Below the pieces are notes generated by a model. That model did not search any database, had not been told where the DNA came from, and worked only from the letters and a program-made list of their open reading frames with translations. From contig CBDAOL010000012.1 in NCBI GenBank assembly GCA_965198045.1, positions 248,001-312,000 on the forward strand: 64,000 nt of DNA, in the 5' to 3' direction. The translations under genes and the position numbers were made by a program. Of this stretch, positions 27,195-35,926 are shown piece after piece (positions within the stretch are counted from its first letter, which is position 1; each line of letters begins with the position of its first letter). This DNA is from CBDDEC01 sp965198045. Lineage in GTDB: Bacteria; Chloroflexota; Dehalococcoidia; UBA2979.

Positions 27195-27911
27195 TTATAG
27201 CGATCCGCCCCCATCCTGTCCAACCGGACCCCGATCCGCGCCTCCCCGCAGACGGCGATCGAGGTCCGGCCGGGCCGCGCCGATGCCGTAGCGCCCGAGC
27301 AGCGGGACGAACCGGCAGGGGCCGAGATCGTCCCACTCGAGGCCGGCCTCGAGGCGTGTCACCAGGATCAGTTGCTGCGCGTCGCGCGACCCGATCGGGA
27401 TCACGATCCGCCCGCCCACGCGCACCTGGTCGACGAGCGGTGGCGGCAGCTCGGGCGATGCAGCGGCGACAAGAATGCCGTCGAACGGCGCCTCGTCGGG
27501 CACGCCGATCACCTCCGGATCCGCCTCGATGACCCGCACGTTCTCGACGCCGATCTCAGCGAGCGTCACGCGGGCACGCTCGCGGAGCACCGGGTTGATC
27601 TCGAGCGTCACGACCTCGACGGCGATACGTGCGAGGACGGCGGCCTGGTAGCCCGACCCGCCGCCGACCTCGAGGGCGCGCTCGCCGTCGCGGAGCTGCA
27701 GCGCCTGCGTCATCATCCCCACGATCGTGGGCTGCGAGATCGTCTGACCCTCGCCGATCGGCAGTGCGCCGTCTTCGAAGGCGTAAGCGCGGTAGGGCTC
27801 GGGCACGAAGCGATCGCGTGGTGTGTCACGCAGCGCCTGCAGGACGAGAGGATCGGTCACGCCGTTCTCAGCAACCTGCGCGACCAGGCGATCGATCGCG
27901 CTCGCGGCCAC
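27195..27911 (-). CDS. pcm: protein-L-isoaspartate O-methyltransferase
   Basis: The protein of about 238 residues has the PCMT motifs AFEDGALPIGEGQTISQPTI, the SAM loop EVGGGSGYQAAVLA, EINPVLRERA and a late IPIGSRDAQQLILVTR. It repairs isoaspartyl residues in damaged proteins. GTG 27911 lies two bases after the uvrC stop; an upstream in-frame extension exists but overlaps uvrC and does not align. A Gly/Arg-rich tail follows the domain. Confidence 0.9.
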   Translation of the reverse strand: MAASAIDRLVAQVAENGVTDPLVLQALRDTPRDRFVPEPYRAYAFEDGALPIGEGQTISQPTIVGMMTQALQLRDGERALEVGGGSGYQAAVLARIAVEVVTLEINPVLRERARVTLAEIGVENVRVIEADPEVIGVPDEAPFDGILVAAASPELPPPLVDQVRVGGRIVIPIGSRDAQQLILVTRLEAGLEWDDLGPCRFVPLLGRYGIGAARPDLDRRLRGGADRGPVGQDGGGSL

Positions 27912-27913
27912 CG

Positions 27914-29782
27914 CTAGAGCGATCGCTTCACGGTCTCGGCCAGCCGCGAGGTGAGCCCGACCGTGGAGGCGACCTCGTCGACGGTGGCCTCGCGGATGCC
28001 GCGCACCGAGCCGAACTTGCGAAGGAGCGCGCGCTTCCGCTTCGGACCGATCCCCGGGATCGTGTCGAGCACCGACTGCGTGGCCTTCTTCCCCCGGACC
28101 TGCCGGTGGTAGGTGATAGCGAAGCGATGCGCCTCGTCGCGGATGCGCTGCACCAGGTAGAGCGCCTCCGACTGCCGCGGCAGCATGATCGACTCGGCGA
28201 GGTCGGCGACGAAGATCTCCTCGCGCTGCTTCGCGAGACCGCATACGGGGATGTCGCGCAGCCCGTACTCACGCATCACATCGAGCACCGCGGCGAGCTG
28301 TCCCTTGCCGCCGTCAATGATCACGAGGTCGGGGAGTTCGTCCCACGGGGACGGGTCCGACGGCTCCTCGGTCGGTGCGCTCTGACCCTGCAGCTCGCGC
28401 CGTCGCCGCTGGGCGATCTTCTTGAAGCGCCGGCTCAGCACCTCCTGCATCGAGGCGAAGTCGTCCTGTCCCTGGACATCTCGAATGCGGAAGCGCCGGT
28501 ACTCGCTGGTGGCGGGCAGTCCATCTTTGAACACGACCATCGAGGCCACGGTGCTGGTGCCCTGGATCGTCGAGATGTCGTAGCACTCGATCCGCTCGGG
28601 CGGTGCAGCGAGGTCGAGCTCGTCCTGCAGGAGCGTCAGCGCCGCCTCGGTCTTGTCGCGGTCGGCGATCCAGCGCGCGTGGTGCATCTGCAACGACTCG
28701 CGCGCATTCTCCTCGGCGGTCGCGACGAGGCCACGGCGCTCACCGCGGACCGGCACGCGCACCTCGACCGCACCGGCGCGGCGGCCGCGCAACATCGTTT
28801 CGAGCTGGTCGCGGTCCTCGATCGCTTGCGACAGCAGCACCGTGCGAGGCACGTAGGTCGCGGACTCGTAGTACTGCGCGAGGAACGCGCCGAGCACCTC
28901 GGCATCGCTCGCGTCCTTGGTGCCGTCGAGCATGAACGAGTCGGTATCGGCGACGACGGTGCCGCGCACGAAGAAGACCTGCACCGCCGCCTCGTCGTCC
29001 TCTCGCGCCAGCGCGAACACGTCGGCGTCGAGCGCTGTCGTCGTCGCCATCTGCTGGCGCTCCGTGACCAGCCGGATCGCCTTCACCTGGTCCCGCAGCC
29101 GCGCCGCGCGCTCGAAGTCGAGAACGTCCGAGGCCGACCGCATCTCGCCCTCGACGTGTCTCAGCACCTCGTCGGAGCGCCCCTCGAGGAACAGCAGCGT
29201 CTCGTCGATCACCCCGCGGTACTCCTCTGGAGTGCAGAACGCGGTGCAGGGCGCGATGCAGCGTTTGATGTAGTAGTCGAGGCAGGGGCGCGGATCGGTG
29301 CCGGTGATCTCCTTCGTGCACGAGCGCCAGGGGAACAGCTTCTTGACGACATCGAGGCTGCGCCGCACCGAGCCCGCCGAGGCGTAGGGGCCGAAGTAAC
29401 GTGCGCCGTCGCTCTTGACGCGCCGTGTGATCGTGACGCGCGGCCAGGGGTTCTGCACGTCGACCTTGAGGTAGGGGTAGTGCTTGTCGTCCTTGAGGCG
29501 GACGTTGTGCACCGGCTGGTGACGCTTGACCAGCGTCGCCTCCAAGTGGAGCGCTTCCGCCTCCGTCGCCGTGACCACGTGCTCGAGGGTCCGCACCTGT
29601 TCAGCGAGGGCACGAACCTTCGGCTCGAGACTCCTCGACGAGCCGAAGTATGACCGGACACGGTCGCGCAGGCGGCGCGCCTTGCCCACGTAGATGACGT
29701 CCCCGCGCTCGTTGCGCATGAGGTAGACGCCCGGCTTTTCGGGCAGCGAACGGACCTGGTGTAGGACGGAGCGATCGGCCAC
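27914..29782 (-). CDS. uvrC: UvrABC system protein C
   Basis: At 622 residues this is complete. The GIY-YIG nuclease is at about residues 17-45 (GVYLMRN, VIYVGKARRLRDR), the UVR domain at about 200-235 (DVLDFERAARLRDQVKAI), and the RNase H-like nuclease holds ECYDISTIQGTSTVASMVVF and IDGGKGQL. A helix-hairpin-helix end (IPGIGPKRKRALLRKFGSVR) closes it. It makes both incisions in nucleotide excision repair. pcm follows directly. Confidence 0.97.
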   Translation of the reverse strand: MADRSVLHQVRSLPEKPGVYLMRNERGDVIYVGKARRLRDRVRSYFGSSRSLEPKVRALAEQVRTLEHVVTATEAEALHLEATLVKRHQPVHNVRLKDDKHYPYLKVDVQNPWPRVTITRRVKSDGARYFGPYASAGSVRRSLDVVKKLFPWRSCTKEITGTDPRPCLDYYIKRCIAPCTAFCTPEEYRGVIDETLLFLEGRSDEVLRHVEGEMRSASDVLDFERAARLRDQVKAIRLVTERQQMATTTALDADVFALAREDDEAAVQVFFVRGTVVADTDSFMLDGTKDASDAEVLGAFLAQYYESATYVPRTVLLSQAIEDRDQLETMLRGRRAGAVEVRVPVRGERRGLVATAEENARESLQMHHARWIADRDKTEAALTLLQDELDLAAPPERIECYDISTIQGTSTVASMVVFKDGLPATSEYRRFRIRDVQGQDDFASMQEVLSRRFKKIAQRRRRELQGQSAPTEEPSDPSPWDELPDLVIIDGGKGQLAAVLDVMREYGLRDIPVCGLAKQREEIFVADLAESIMLPRQSEALYLVQRIRDEAHRFAITYHRQVRGKKATQSVLDTIPGIGPKRKRALLRKFGSVRGIREATVDEVASTVGLTSRLAETVKRSL

Positions 29783-29860
29783 GGGATCGATCGTACCGCA
29801 GGCGGCGAGGTTGGCCGCGGTCGAACCTGCCAGGGCGCAACGAACGCAAAGTAATAAGAA

Positions 29861-29890
29861 GAGCGACCGGTCCTTCGGGACCGGTCGCTC
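29861..29890 (-). terminator. strong intrinsic terminator, minus strand
   Basis: A perfect 13-bp stem, GAGCGACCGGTCC with its exact complement, is capped by a tetraloop (TTCG on the plus strand). On the minus strand it is followed by the T-rich run TTCTTATTACTTT. It lies upstream of uvrC and therefore ends a transcript coming from the right. Confidence 0.8.
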
Positions 29891-30138
29891 GGTCGGGTTG
29901 ACCGCCTGGCGGGGGACCGCAAGAGGTGTTTCCCGGCCTGATTGGCGCGGGGTCGCAGGTGCGACCCCGAGTGCGGCCTGCTTCGAGGCTGCGGTCCTCG
30001 AGTCAGGTCTTGGCGGACGAGTTGGCTGCGTCCGCCTTCATCATGATCTTCGTCCACTCAGGAGCGTCCTACATACAGCAGCCGTGGTGATTGCTGGCCA
30101 TGGAGGCGATTCCTGACATTTCTTTGCAAGAGTGTCAG
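29861..30138 (-). ncRNA. candidate structured non-coding RNA
   Basis: No coding frame is convincing between uvrC and 30256. Read from 30138 leftward there are several helices. CTGACA/TGTCAG is at 30113-30138 and an eight-pair hairpin GGCGGACG/CGTCCGCC at 30012-30036. A two-part helix CGAGG/CCTCG inside CCTG/CAGG spans 29977-30007, and a perfect GGGGTCGC/GCGACCCC hairpin is at 29949-29968. The strong terminator at 29861-29890 follows. I do not find the signatures of RNase P, tmRNA or SRP RNA. It could also be an unusually long leader of uvrC or a 3' UTR of the gene at 30256. Confidence 0.4.
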
Positions 30139-30255
30139 ATACCGGCCAATACAGACCTAGGGTGGCAGGTTCGGGTAGTGATTTCCGGGGGGTGTGGCGA
30201 CTAACCTCCACCGCGCTGTGCCTGCGGAGAGGGCCGAGCGTTGGGGTAGGCGGCG

Positions 30256-30702
30256 CTATTCGTCGTTCGCGTGCTCGCTCTTTCCGTTGCCTCCGGCGTT
30301 CGAGTGCTCGGGTGGGACGCCATTCGCAGCAGGATGGCCCTCATCGGCCACCTCGGTCGACTCCGCACAGCGGGACGCCAGCGGCTCCACCAGCAACGCC
30401 GGTTCCGTCAGGCGATAATCACCATGTGCCTCGTGTACGGGCCACGCCTCCATGGCGATGCTGAGCAGGTGGGCCCGATCATCGTCGCCACCCGGGACGT
30501 GGCAGACGGTGATCCTGTGATCGAGTCCGCGCGACGGCTCGATCAGCGCCGTCGCGACCTCGTCGCTCTGCTCTTGCACCTGACCAACAAACTCGCGCGC
30601 GGCATCGAGGGCGGCTCGCCCGTCAACGGCGCCCAGCGCGACGGAGGAGATCACCACGTAGGGGATCACGAGCAACAGAATGAGCTTGACCATCGGCAGC
30701 AC
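30256..30702 (-). CDS. small secreted or membrane-anchored protein with CHVPG...HGD motif
   Basis: The 148-residue protein has an N-terminal hydrophobic segment (VKLILLLVIPYVVISSVALG) and then a motif, TVCHVPGGDDDRAHLLSIAM followed by HEAHGD. This recalls the small repeat VCHxPPGNPxxAHTI...AHxxHGD found in many secreted bacterial proteins of unknown role. The C-terminus is Asn/Gly/His-rich. ATG 30702 or ATG 30693 may be used. Its transcript would run into the structured region and terminator downstream. Confidence 0.6.
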   Translation of the reverse strand: MLPMVKLILLLVIPYVVISSVALGAVDGRAALDAAREFVGQVQEQSDEVATALIEPSRGLDHRITVCHVPGGDDDRAHLLSIAMEAWPVHEAHGDYRLTEPALLVEPLASRCAESTEVADEGHPAANGVPPEHSNAGGNGKSEHANDE

Positions 30703-30819
30703 CGAGATGCGAGCGGCTCAGGTGGCGTTCACACCGATCGTCGTCCCCGGAAAGTTGCGAGGGCGCGAGAGGGCGTAGTGATTCCGCCGGTGACAGAGCG
30801 TGGGGAGGAGCGTGAGGCT

Positions 30820-31458
30820 CTAGCGCCGTCCGGCGGTCTCGCGATAGGGGTCGACCAGGCGTTCGCCACGCGGGGCGCAGTCGGGGCAGAGCACTGACTT
30901 CTCGCGGAAGCGGGTGCCACCCTTGATGACATAAGTCCCACAGAGCGCACACTTGCCCTCGAGGCCGCTTTCGCCGTACTTCGGACCGTCGGCCGGGGCA
31001 GCGAGGGCCTCGGCGACCGGTGCTGGCGCTGCGGGGGGGGGCTCGGCTACCGCGGCAGGCGCGGCGGGCGCGGCCTCGGCGGCCGGTGCTTCCTCTGCCG
31101 GAGCAGCCGCGGCCTCGGCTTCGGCTGGCTCCTCGGCCTCGGCCTCGGTCGGCGCGGCAGCTGCCGGTGCGGCGGTGCCTGACCCGCCCTCGACGAGGGC
31201 GCGCGCAGCGGGCTGGTCGGTGAACCAGAGTTCGTTGATCTCCTTGAAGCGCTCCTGGTCGGCAGGGACATCGGCCTCGGGGAAGATCGCCGTGACCGGG
31301 CAGGCGGGTTCGCACGCGCCACAGTCGATGCACTCCTCCGGCTCGATGAAGAGCATGCGGTCCACGCCCTCCTCGAAGTGGATGCAGTCGACCGGGCAGA
31401 CCTCGACGCACGACTGGTCCATCGTGTCGATACAGGTCTCGGTGATCGTGAAGGTCAC
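30820..31458 (-). CDS. 7Fe-type ferredoxin fused to a zinc-ribbon domain
   Basis: Residues 1-60 are a two-cluster ferredoxin. Cysteines 9, 17, 21 and 25 (CVEVCPVDC) come first, then Cys43, 46, 49 and 53 (CIDCGACEPACP). The C9-x7-C17 spacing suggests one 3Fe-4S and one 4Fe-4S cluster. Residues 80-165 are an Ala/Glu/Pro-rich linker. The C-terminus has a zinc ribbon, KCALCGTYV then LCPDCAPRG. Typical ferredoxins of this kind are 80-110 residues; this one is 212. It carries electrons between unknown partners. Confidence 0.88.
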   Translation of the reverse strand: MTFTITETCIDTMDQSCVEVCPVDCIHFEEGVDRMLFIEPEECIDCGACEPACPVTAIFPEADVPADQERFKEINELWFTDQPAARALVEGGSGTAAPAAAAPTEAEAEEPAEAEAAAAPAEEAPAAEAAPAAPAAVAEPPPAAPAPVAEALAAPADGPKYGESGLEGKCALCGTYVIKGGTRFREKSVLCPDCAPRGERLVDPYRETAGRR

Positions 31459-31568
31459 GCCTGCGATTCCTCCCGCTGCCTCCGGGGCCGCTAGCCGAAT
31501 CCTATGTTCCGTCCGGCGGAGCGTCTACGAGCGGTGCCTGCGAACCGGCGAAGGACTACCCTCGATCA

Positions 31569-32402
31569 ATGTTGCTGCGCGAGCGACGCGACCCCACCCG
31601 CGCCCCGACTGACGCGGGCGCCGTCCCCCGAGGGCTCGCGCGATGTCTGCCGCTGCTGCTCGCCGTGCTGGCGATCGCGCTCGTCGGCTGCATCCGCGCG
31701 GAGATCGGCATCAAGGTCAACGAGGACGGGTCCGGCGAGGTCACCGTGCTCGCGGCATTCGACCAGGAGGCGTTCGAGTCAATCGCCGATGAACTCGGCG
31801 ACGGCGCGACGCCGGAGCTGCCCTCGTTCGACGACCTCGCCGAGGTCGACCTGCCCGAGGGCGTCTCGATCGAGGAGTACGACGAGGACGGCTTCACCGG
31901 CGTACGCTCCACGTTCCCCTTCGCCGCGACGGACGACATCGCGTCGGTGGTCGACGAGGTCCTGTCCGACACGGAGCCGGACGGTACGTTCGGCGCCAAC
32001 ACCGCGTTCGAGAGCTTCGAACTGGGCCGCGAGGGCGAGGGCTGGCGTTTCGAGGCGACCGCGGCGCCGCTGAACGACGCACTGGAAGGCGGGGACGCGC
32101 TGGGCCTCGGCGGCCCCATCTTCGACCTGCTCTTCGAAGAGGCTTCGTTCGAGATCAAGGTCGAGCTGCCGGGCGATGTGATCGAGCACAATGCGGACCG
32201 CATCGATGGCAACGCGCTGGTCTGGGAGCTGGAGCTGACCGGCTCCGAGCCCCGTCAGCTGCTGGCGGTCACCGGTGTTGACGAGGGCGGTGGCGGGTTC
32301 AACGTCGTCGCGGCGCTGCTCGTCGCCGCCGTCCTGATCGCCGTCGTGGGCGGCGTGGTCTGGTTCCTGTCGCAGACCCGTTCGGCCTCGGGTGGGGTGT
32401 AG
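31569..32402 (+). CDS. LppM-like lipoprotein (DUF3153)
   Basis: The 277-residue protein has a signal helix ending in a lipobox (ALVGC, Cys about 42), directly followed by IRAEIGIKVNEDGSGEVTV, the mark of the LppM domain. A C-terminal membrane helix (VAALLVAAVLIAVVGGVVWF) anchors it a second time. LppM of mycobacteria influences phagosome traffic; a free-living role is unknown. The gene is divergent from the ferredoxin gene and its 3' end overlaps the convergent VOC gene by about 100 bases. Confidence 0.75.
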   Translation: MLLRERRDPTRAPTDAGAVPRGLARCLPLLLAVLAIALVGCIRAEIGIKVNEDGSGEVTVLAAFDQEAFESIADELGDGATPELPSFDDLAEVDLPEGVSIEEYDEDGFTGVRSTFPFAATDDIASVVDEVLSDTEPDGTFGANTAFESFELGREGEGWRFEATAAPLNDALEGGDALGLGGPIFDLLFEEASFEIKVELPGDVIEHNADRIDGNALVWELELTGSEPRQLLAVTGVDEGGGGFNVVAALLVAAVLIAVVGGVVWFLSQTRSASGGV

Positions 32403-32943
32403 CGCAGACCTCGAGGGTGGGCCTAGCTCCGCGATCGCTGCCCGGCTCGTCCTCGATGATCTCGGCGCCACGAGCCTCTCGCAGCCCCTGCGCCCGCCTG
32501 AGGATCGCGGCCTGCGGCACACCCTCGGGTGGCGGCGTGTGCCAGGCGAGGAGTTCCACCGTCACCCCGTTCGGATCGGCGAAGTAGATCGAGCGCTCGT
32601 AGCCGCGCTCCATCGGTCCGTCGTACGCCACGCCCGCAGCGTCGAGGCGGCTCATCGCCTCCTCGAGCGACGCGTGGTCGACGTCGATGGCGAGATGGTC
32701 CATGTGTCCAGACCCGCCGGAGGCCTGCTCGTACCCCGGCCCATGCTTCGCCTCGTCGCGCGGGAGGAAGTAGGCGATGAAGTTGTCCTCGCCGACGTGG
32801 AACAGGAAGTGGTCCTCGGGCTCGTAGTCGAGGTTCGGCTGCCGCAGCACCAGTTCCATCCCGAGCACCTCGGTATAGAACTCGACCGTGGCCGCAGTGT
32901 TCGCGCCGGAGATGCCGGGGTGCGAGATCCGGATCGTCTTCAT
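32299..32943 (-). CDS. VOC family (glyoxalase/dioxygenase fold) protein with long tail
   Basis: From ATG 32943 the first 140 residues form a vicinal-oxygen-chelate domain: VEFYTEVLGMEL, SGHMDHLAIDVD (metal His) and YFADPNGVTVELLAW (metal Glu). After residue 150 an Arg/Pro-rich tail of 60 residues follows that overlaps the opposite-strand lipoprotein gene. The tail probably came from loss of an original stop. Function of the domain (isomerase, dioxygenase or resistance protein) cannot be told. Confidence 0.75.
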   Translation of the reverse strand: MKTIRISHPGISGANTAATVEFYTEVLGMELVLRQPNLDYEPEDHFLFHVGEDNFIAYFLPRDEAKHGPGYEQASGGSGHMDHLAIDVDHASLEEAMSRLDAAGVAYDGPMERGYERSIYFADPNGVTVELLAWHTPPPEGVPQAAILRRAQGLREARGAEIIEDEPGSDRGARPTLEVCATPHPRPNGSATGTRPRRPRRRSGRRRRAAPRRR

Positions 32944-33072
32944 CTCGTCTCCTCGTCTGGTGTTCCTGCGGGAGGTCCGCCGAGGATACCCGTGCCCTGC
33001 GGCCGCGACTGAAACCAGCGTCACTCGCGCGCTTCCGAGCCCGCTGCTAGGCTCCAGCACGAGGAGCGCTCG

Positions 33073-33258
33073 ATGGGTTGTCCCGTTCACATCTGGGTGC
33101 CGCTGATGGCCGCCGCTGCACCCGTGGTGCGCGTTGCCAAAGACCGCCTCGTCGCGCTCCGCTACCGCGGCTCCGCCGACCCCCTCGACGCGACGCCCGT
33201 CGAGGCCACGCCACCGCTGCACCGCTGGGCCCCAATCGACCCGCACGGCGGCGACTAG
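33073..33258 (+). CDS. possible small protein (61 residues)
   Basis: The frame starts MGCPVHIWVPLMAAAAPVVR, with a Cys/His pair and a hydrophobic stretch. The end LHRWAPIDPHGGD is the beginning of the tandemly duplicated segment (33218 onward). Nothing else supports it: the codon use is ordinary and no family is recognised. Confidence 0.35.
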   Translation: MGCPVHIWVPLMAAAAPVVRVAKDRLVALRYRGSADPLDATPVEATPPLHRWAPIDPHGGD

Positions 33259-33324
33259 CGGCGATAGCCAGCACGTAGCGCGCGGATAGCGCGAGCACCT
33301 GCCCTCGGCGCTACTCTCACACCC

Positions 33325-34149
33325 ATGGGTCCACCATTCGCTCGCCTCTTCGCACCAACCCTCGCCATCGCGGCCGCGCTGCTCGTCGCATGCAGCAGCA
33401 GCGCCGAGGCCGCGACGGCGACGCCGGAGGCGACGGTCGAGGCGACGCCGACCGCCGAGGTGACAGCAACGCCGACGCTGGCGGGGTTCCCGCCGACGCC
33501 GGCGCCTCCGCCGCCACCACCGACGCCCGACCCAGATCGCGAACTCCGTCGACAGACTCCACCCGTGCCCTTGGCGTTCGGCGGAACGCCCGGTCCACCA
33601 GCGGCCACGCCTGGCCTCCCGCCGCCGACGCCGGGCGGACAGACGCCCGGCCGCCCCACACCCATACCTCCTGGACCGTCCATCACGACATCTAGCTCGC
33701 AGGCTATCGGGCTGACCTTCGAGCATCCGAGCCCGTGGTTTGTGACCGAGTCCCCCCGGAACTCAAGAGGGCTCGGCGCCGTTGTGGTCAGCAATATCGC
33801 TCCCAGCGAGGGGGAAATCGCTCGGTCAGCGCGCCAGGATCACGTTCGCGTTGAGATCGCCGTGGATGCAGGCGCGGTCTTGAGGGGCGACTCCTTGACA
33901 TCGGTCATTGATCATCGTTTAGCAACATTCGGGCAGAACACTGGGCTGGTGCTGGTTCAGCAGAGCGACGTTGAACTGGCGGACGGAACACCCGCGGTGC
34001 GACAGGTCATCTCCAGTCCTGCAGCGCCCAATGGGTACGTCGTCTTCCTCTTCGAAATCGATGGAGACATCTTCAAGGCGCACATTTTCGACGCGGACTC
34101 GGCCTACTTAAAGGTGGGAGAAAACGTGATCAAGAGTCTAAGGCGATAG
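33325..34149 (+). CDS. lipoprotein with Thr/Pro-rich linker, duplication copy 1
   Basis: The 274-residue protein has a signal peptide and lipobox (LLVAC, Cys24), then a long Ala/Thr/Pro-rich stretch to about residue 125, then a compact domain. That domain (GLTFEHPSPWFVTE, RVEIAVDAGAV, GYVVFLFEIDGDIFKAHIF) looks like a PsbP/LppA-type surface domain, but I cannot assign it. The first 60 residues are nearly the same as in the protein at 34492; the rest is unrelated. The lipoprotein lies in the upstream half of a tandem duplication. Confidence 0.75.
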   Translation: MGPPFARLFAPTLAIAAALLVACSSSAEAATATPEATVEATPTAEVTATPTLAGFPPTPAPPPPPPTPDPDRELRRQTPPVPLAFGGTPGPPAATPGLPPPTPGGQTPGRPTPIPPGPSITTSSSQAIGLTFEHPSPWFVTESPRNSRGLGAVVVSNIAPSEGEIARSARQDHVRVEIAVDAGAVLRGDSLTSVIDHRLATFGQNTGLVLVQQSDVELADGTPAVRQVISSPAAPNGYVVFLFEIDGDIFKAHIFDADSAYLKVGENVIKSLRR

Positions 34150-34161
34150 GTGCCTCGGGCC

Positions 34162-34384
34162 TTAGATCGTGAGACCCCCGAGCCCGACCAAACCTCGTGC
34201 GTGTTCGATTTCGCCGACGTGGCGGAAGCCGTGGGTGAGGCACATGCCCCACAGGCCCTGCCACAGTGACATGTCGCCGACCGGCTTGATCGTCACGCGG
34301 GTCGAGGCCAGCGAGGCTTCGTCGAAGCCCTCGAGGTAGCGCGTCGTGGCGTCCCAGACGCCGGACTGATACTCGCGCCAGGCG
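34162..34384 (-). pseudogene. DinB-like gene, C-terminal fragment (duplication copy)
   Basis: These bases encode the last 74 residues of the DinB-like protein whose complete copy is at 35927-36451. The two differ in only a few residues over this part. The 5' half is missing because the duplication junction cuts here; the frame continues upstream only into unrelated sequence as far as 34413. Confidence 0.8.
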
Positions 34385-34491
34385 TGCACCGCTGGGCCCC
34401 AATCGATCCGCACGGCGGCGACTAGCGGCGATAGCCAGCACGTAGCGCGCCGATAGCGCGAACACCTGCCCTCGGCGCTATTCTCGCACGC

Positions 34492-35910
34492 ATGGGTCCA
34501 CCCTTCGCTCGCCTCTTCGCACCGACACTCGCCATCGCGGCCGCGCTGCTCGTCGCATGCAGCGCCGGCGAGCCCTCGACGGCCACGCCGGACGCGACGG
34601 TCGAGGCGACGCCAGCCGCCGAGGTGACAGCAACGCCGACGCCGGCGGCGTTCCCGCCGACGCCGACGCCGCGAGCGTTCGCCACGCCGACGCCGCGGGC
34701 GGTGCCTCCGACGCAGGAGCCCGCTCCGCAGCCGTTCGTCCTCGAGACGCGGCCGAGCGAGGTTGAGCTACGACTCGCCGCGCCAAGTGCGAGTTCGGAT
34801 CGAAACACCTCGTTCATCTACGACCGTGTGACAGACCAGCTGTGGCAGCTCTCAGAGCCGATTGCGCACTGGTACCCCGGCAACCCCAACAGCGCGTACG
34901 TCCTCGGCTTCCAAGGGCACCAGCAGTTCTCGCCAGTCCTGCTGATCGATCCCGGAGCAGCGACGGTCGAGGATCTCGGTTTCTCCGCGTCGATCGGTCA
35001 GGTGCGCTGGCTCTCGCCGACGGAGATTGAGGTCTCGCTCGTACCCCCGAACCGCTCGACGGCCTCGCTCTATGTGCTCGACCTGGCGACGCTGGAGGCG
35101 GTACCGGCGGAACCCCGTCGACTCACGCCGCGAGCGGTCCCCCTCGATGGCGCGACCCTTGAGGTTCGCTACGATGGGACGCTGTCGCGCTTGGTGACCG
35201 CTAACGGGCCGACGGAACTCGGCGAGCTAGGGGACGCTCCGTCCGTCTCGCCAGATGAGCGACGGATTATCGCCACGAGGCTCGGCGACGGTCGAGTGAT
35301 AACCGCCGAGGCGCCGGACTGGACCGTACGCGAGTCGGAACTCTCGGGCCGGCAAGATCGGATTGTGATCAGCTGGTCAGGCGACAGCTCGTTTGCGGCG
35401 TTCGCGGGCTCCGGCGCCGTGTGGCTCATTGGCCCCGCGCTCACCGACACGTCTCTTCTGATCAGCGGGACCATAGGTACCCCACTCGCATGGGTCGTAG
35501 AGAGGCAGCTCGTGCTCTACCACGACGTGAGAGCTGCCGTGGCGCTCGATCCTGCGAGCGGTGTGGAGATCCGTTTCGAGGAGGCGTCCTGGGAGGCCGC
35601 GGCCGGCAACGTTGGCGCGCAACTCCGGAACCGATGCAACTTCGACGGTCTCAACTTCACCCTTCACGCGGTTGATCTCACTACCGGCTCCGAGTGGGAG
35701 CTCGCGCCCGGCAATGATGGCTTCGCCTTGACTGACAGTGGTCCAAACGGCTTGCTCCGCGCCTCGACGCCAGGGGAGGTCTGGTTCTTCGATCTGGCGA
35801 GCGACAGCACAACCGTCCTCGATGCATCGCGGGGCGTCGGCGATTACTACGTCGACGGACATTGGGCGGGCGAGGGACGCTGGTACGTCTTTGGCCCCGC
35901 GCTCGGCTGA
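34492..35910 (+). CDS. lipoprotein with beta-propeller-like domain, duplication copy 2
   Basis: At 472 residues, this has the same signal peptide, lipobox (LLVAC, Cys24) and Thr/Pro-rich linker as its upstream neighbour. It continues with a repetitive beta-rich region after residue 85: FIYDRVTDQLWQLSEPI, SVSPDERRIIATRLGDGR, SFAAFAGSGAVWLI and EVWFFDLAS. Repeats of this kind are typical of TolB or WD40-like propellers. It should be anchored outside the membrane and bind something there. The shared N-terminus shows that it arose with the copy at 33325. Confidence 0.75.
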   Translation: MGPPFARLFAPTLAIAAALLVACSAGEPSTATPDATVEATPAAEVTATPTPAAFPPTPTPRAFATPTPRAVPPTQEPAPQPFVLETRPSEVELRLAAPSASSDRNTSFIYDRVTDQLWQLSEPIAHWYPGNPNSAYVLGFQGHQQFSPVLLIDPGAATVEDLGFSASIGQVRWLSPTEIEVSLVPPNRSTASLYVLDLATLEAVPAEPRRLTPRAVPLDGATLEVRYDGTLSRLVTANGPTELGELGDAPSVSPDERRIIATRLGDGRVITAEAPDWTVRESELSGRQDRIVISWSGDSSFAAFAGSGAVWLIGPALTDTSLLISGTIGTPLAWVVERQLVLYHDVRAAVALDPASGVEIRFEEASWEAAAGNVGAQLRNRCNFDGLNFTLHAVDLTTGSEWELAPGNDGFALTDSGPNGLLRASTPGEVWFFDLASDSTTVLDASRGVGDYYVDGHWAGEGRWYVFGPALG

Positions 35911-35926
35911 GGTCTGTGCTAGCCCG

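Noticed and set aside
29861..30138. RNase P RNA, tmRNA or SRP RNA
   Set aside because: None of the conserved core sequences of these RNAs could be found on either strand.
33400..34740. CRISPR-like or simple repeats in the Thr/Pro-coding stretches
   Set aside because: The GCGACGCCGACG-type repeats are codon-level repeats of lipoprotein linkers, without constant spacers.
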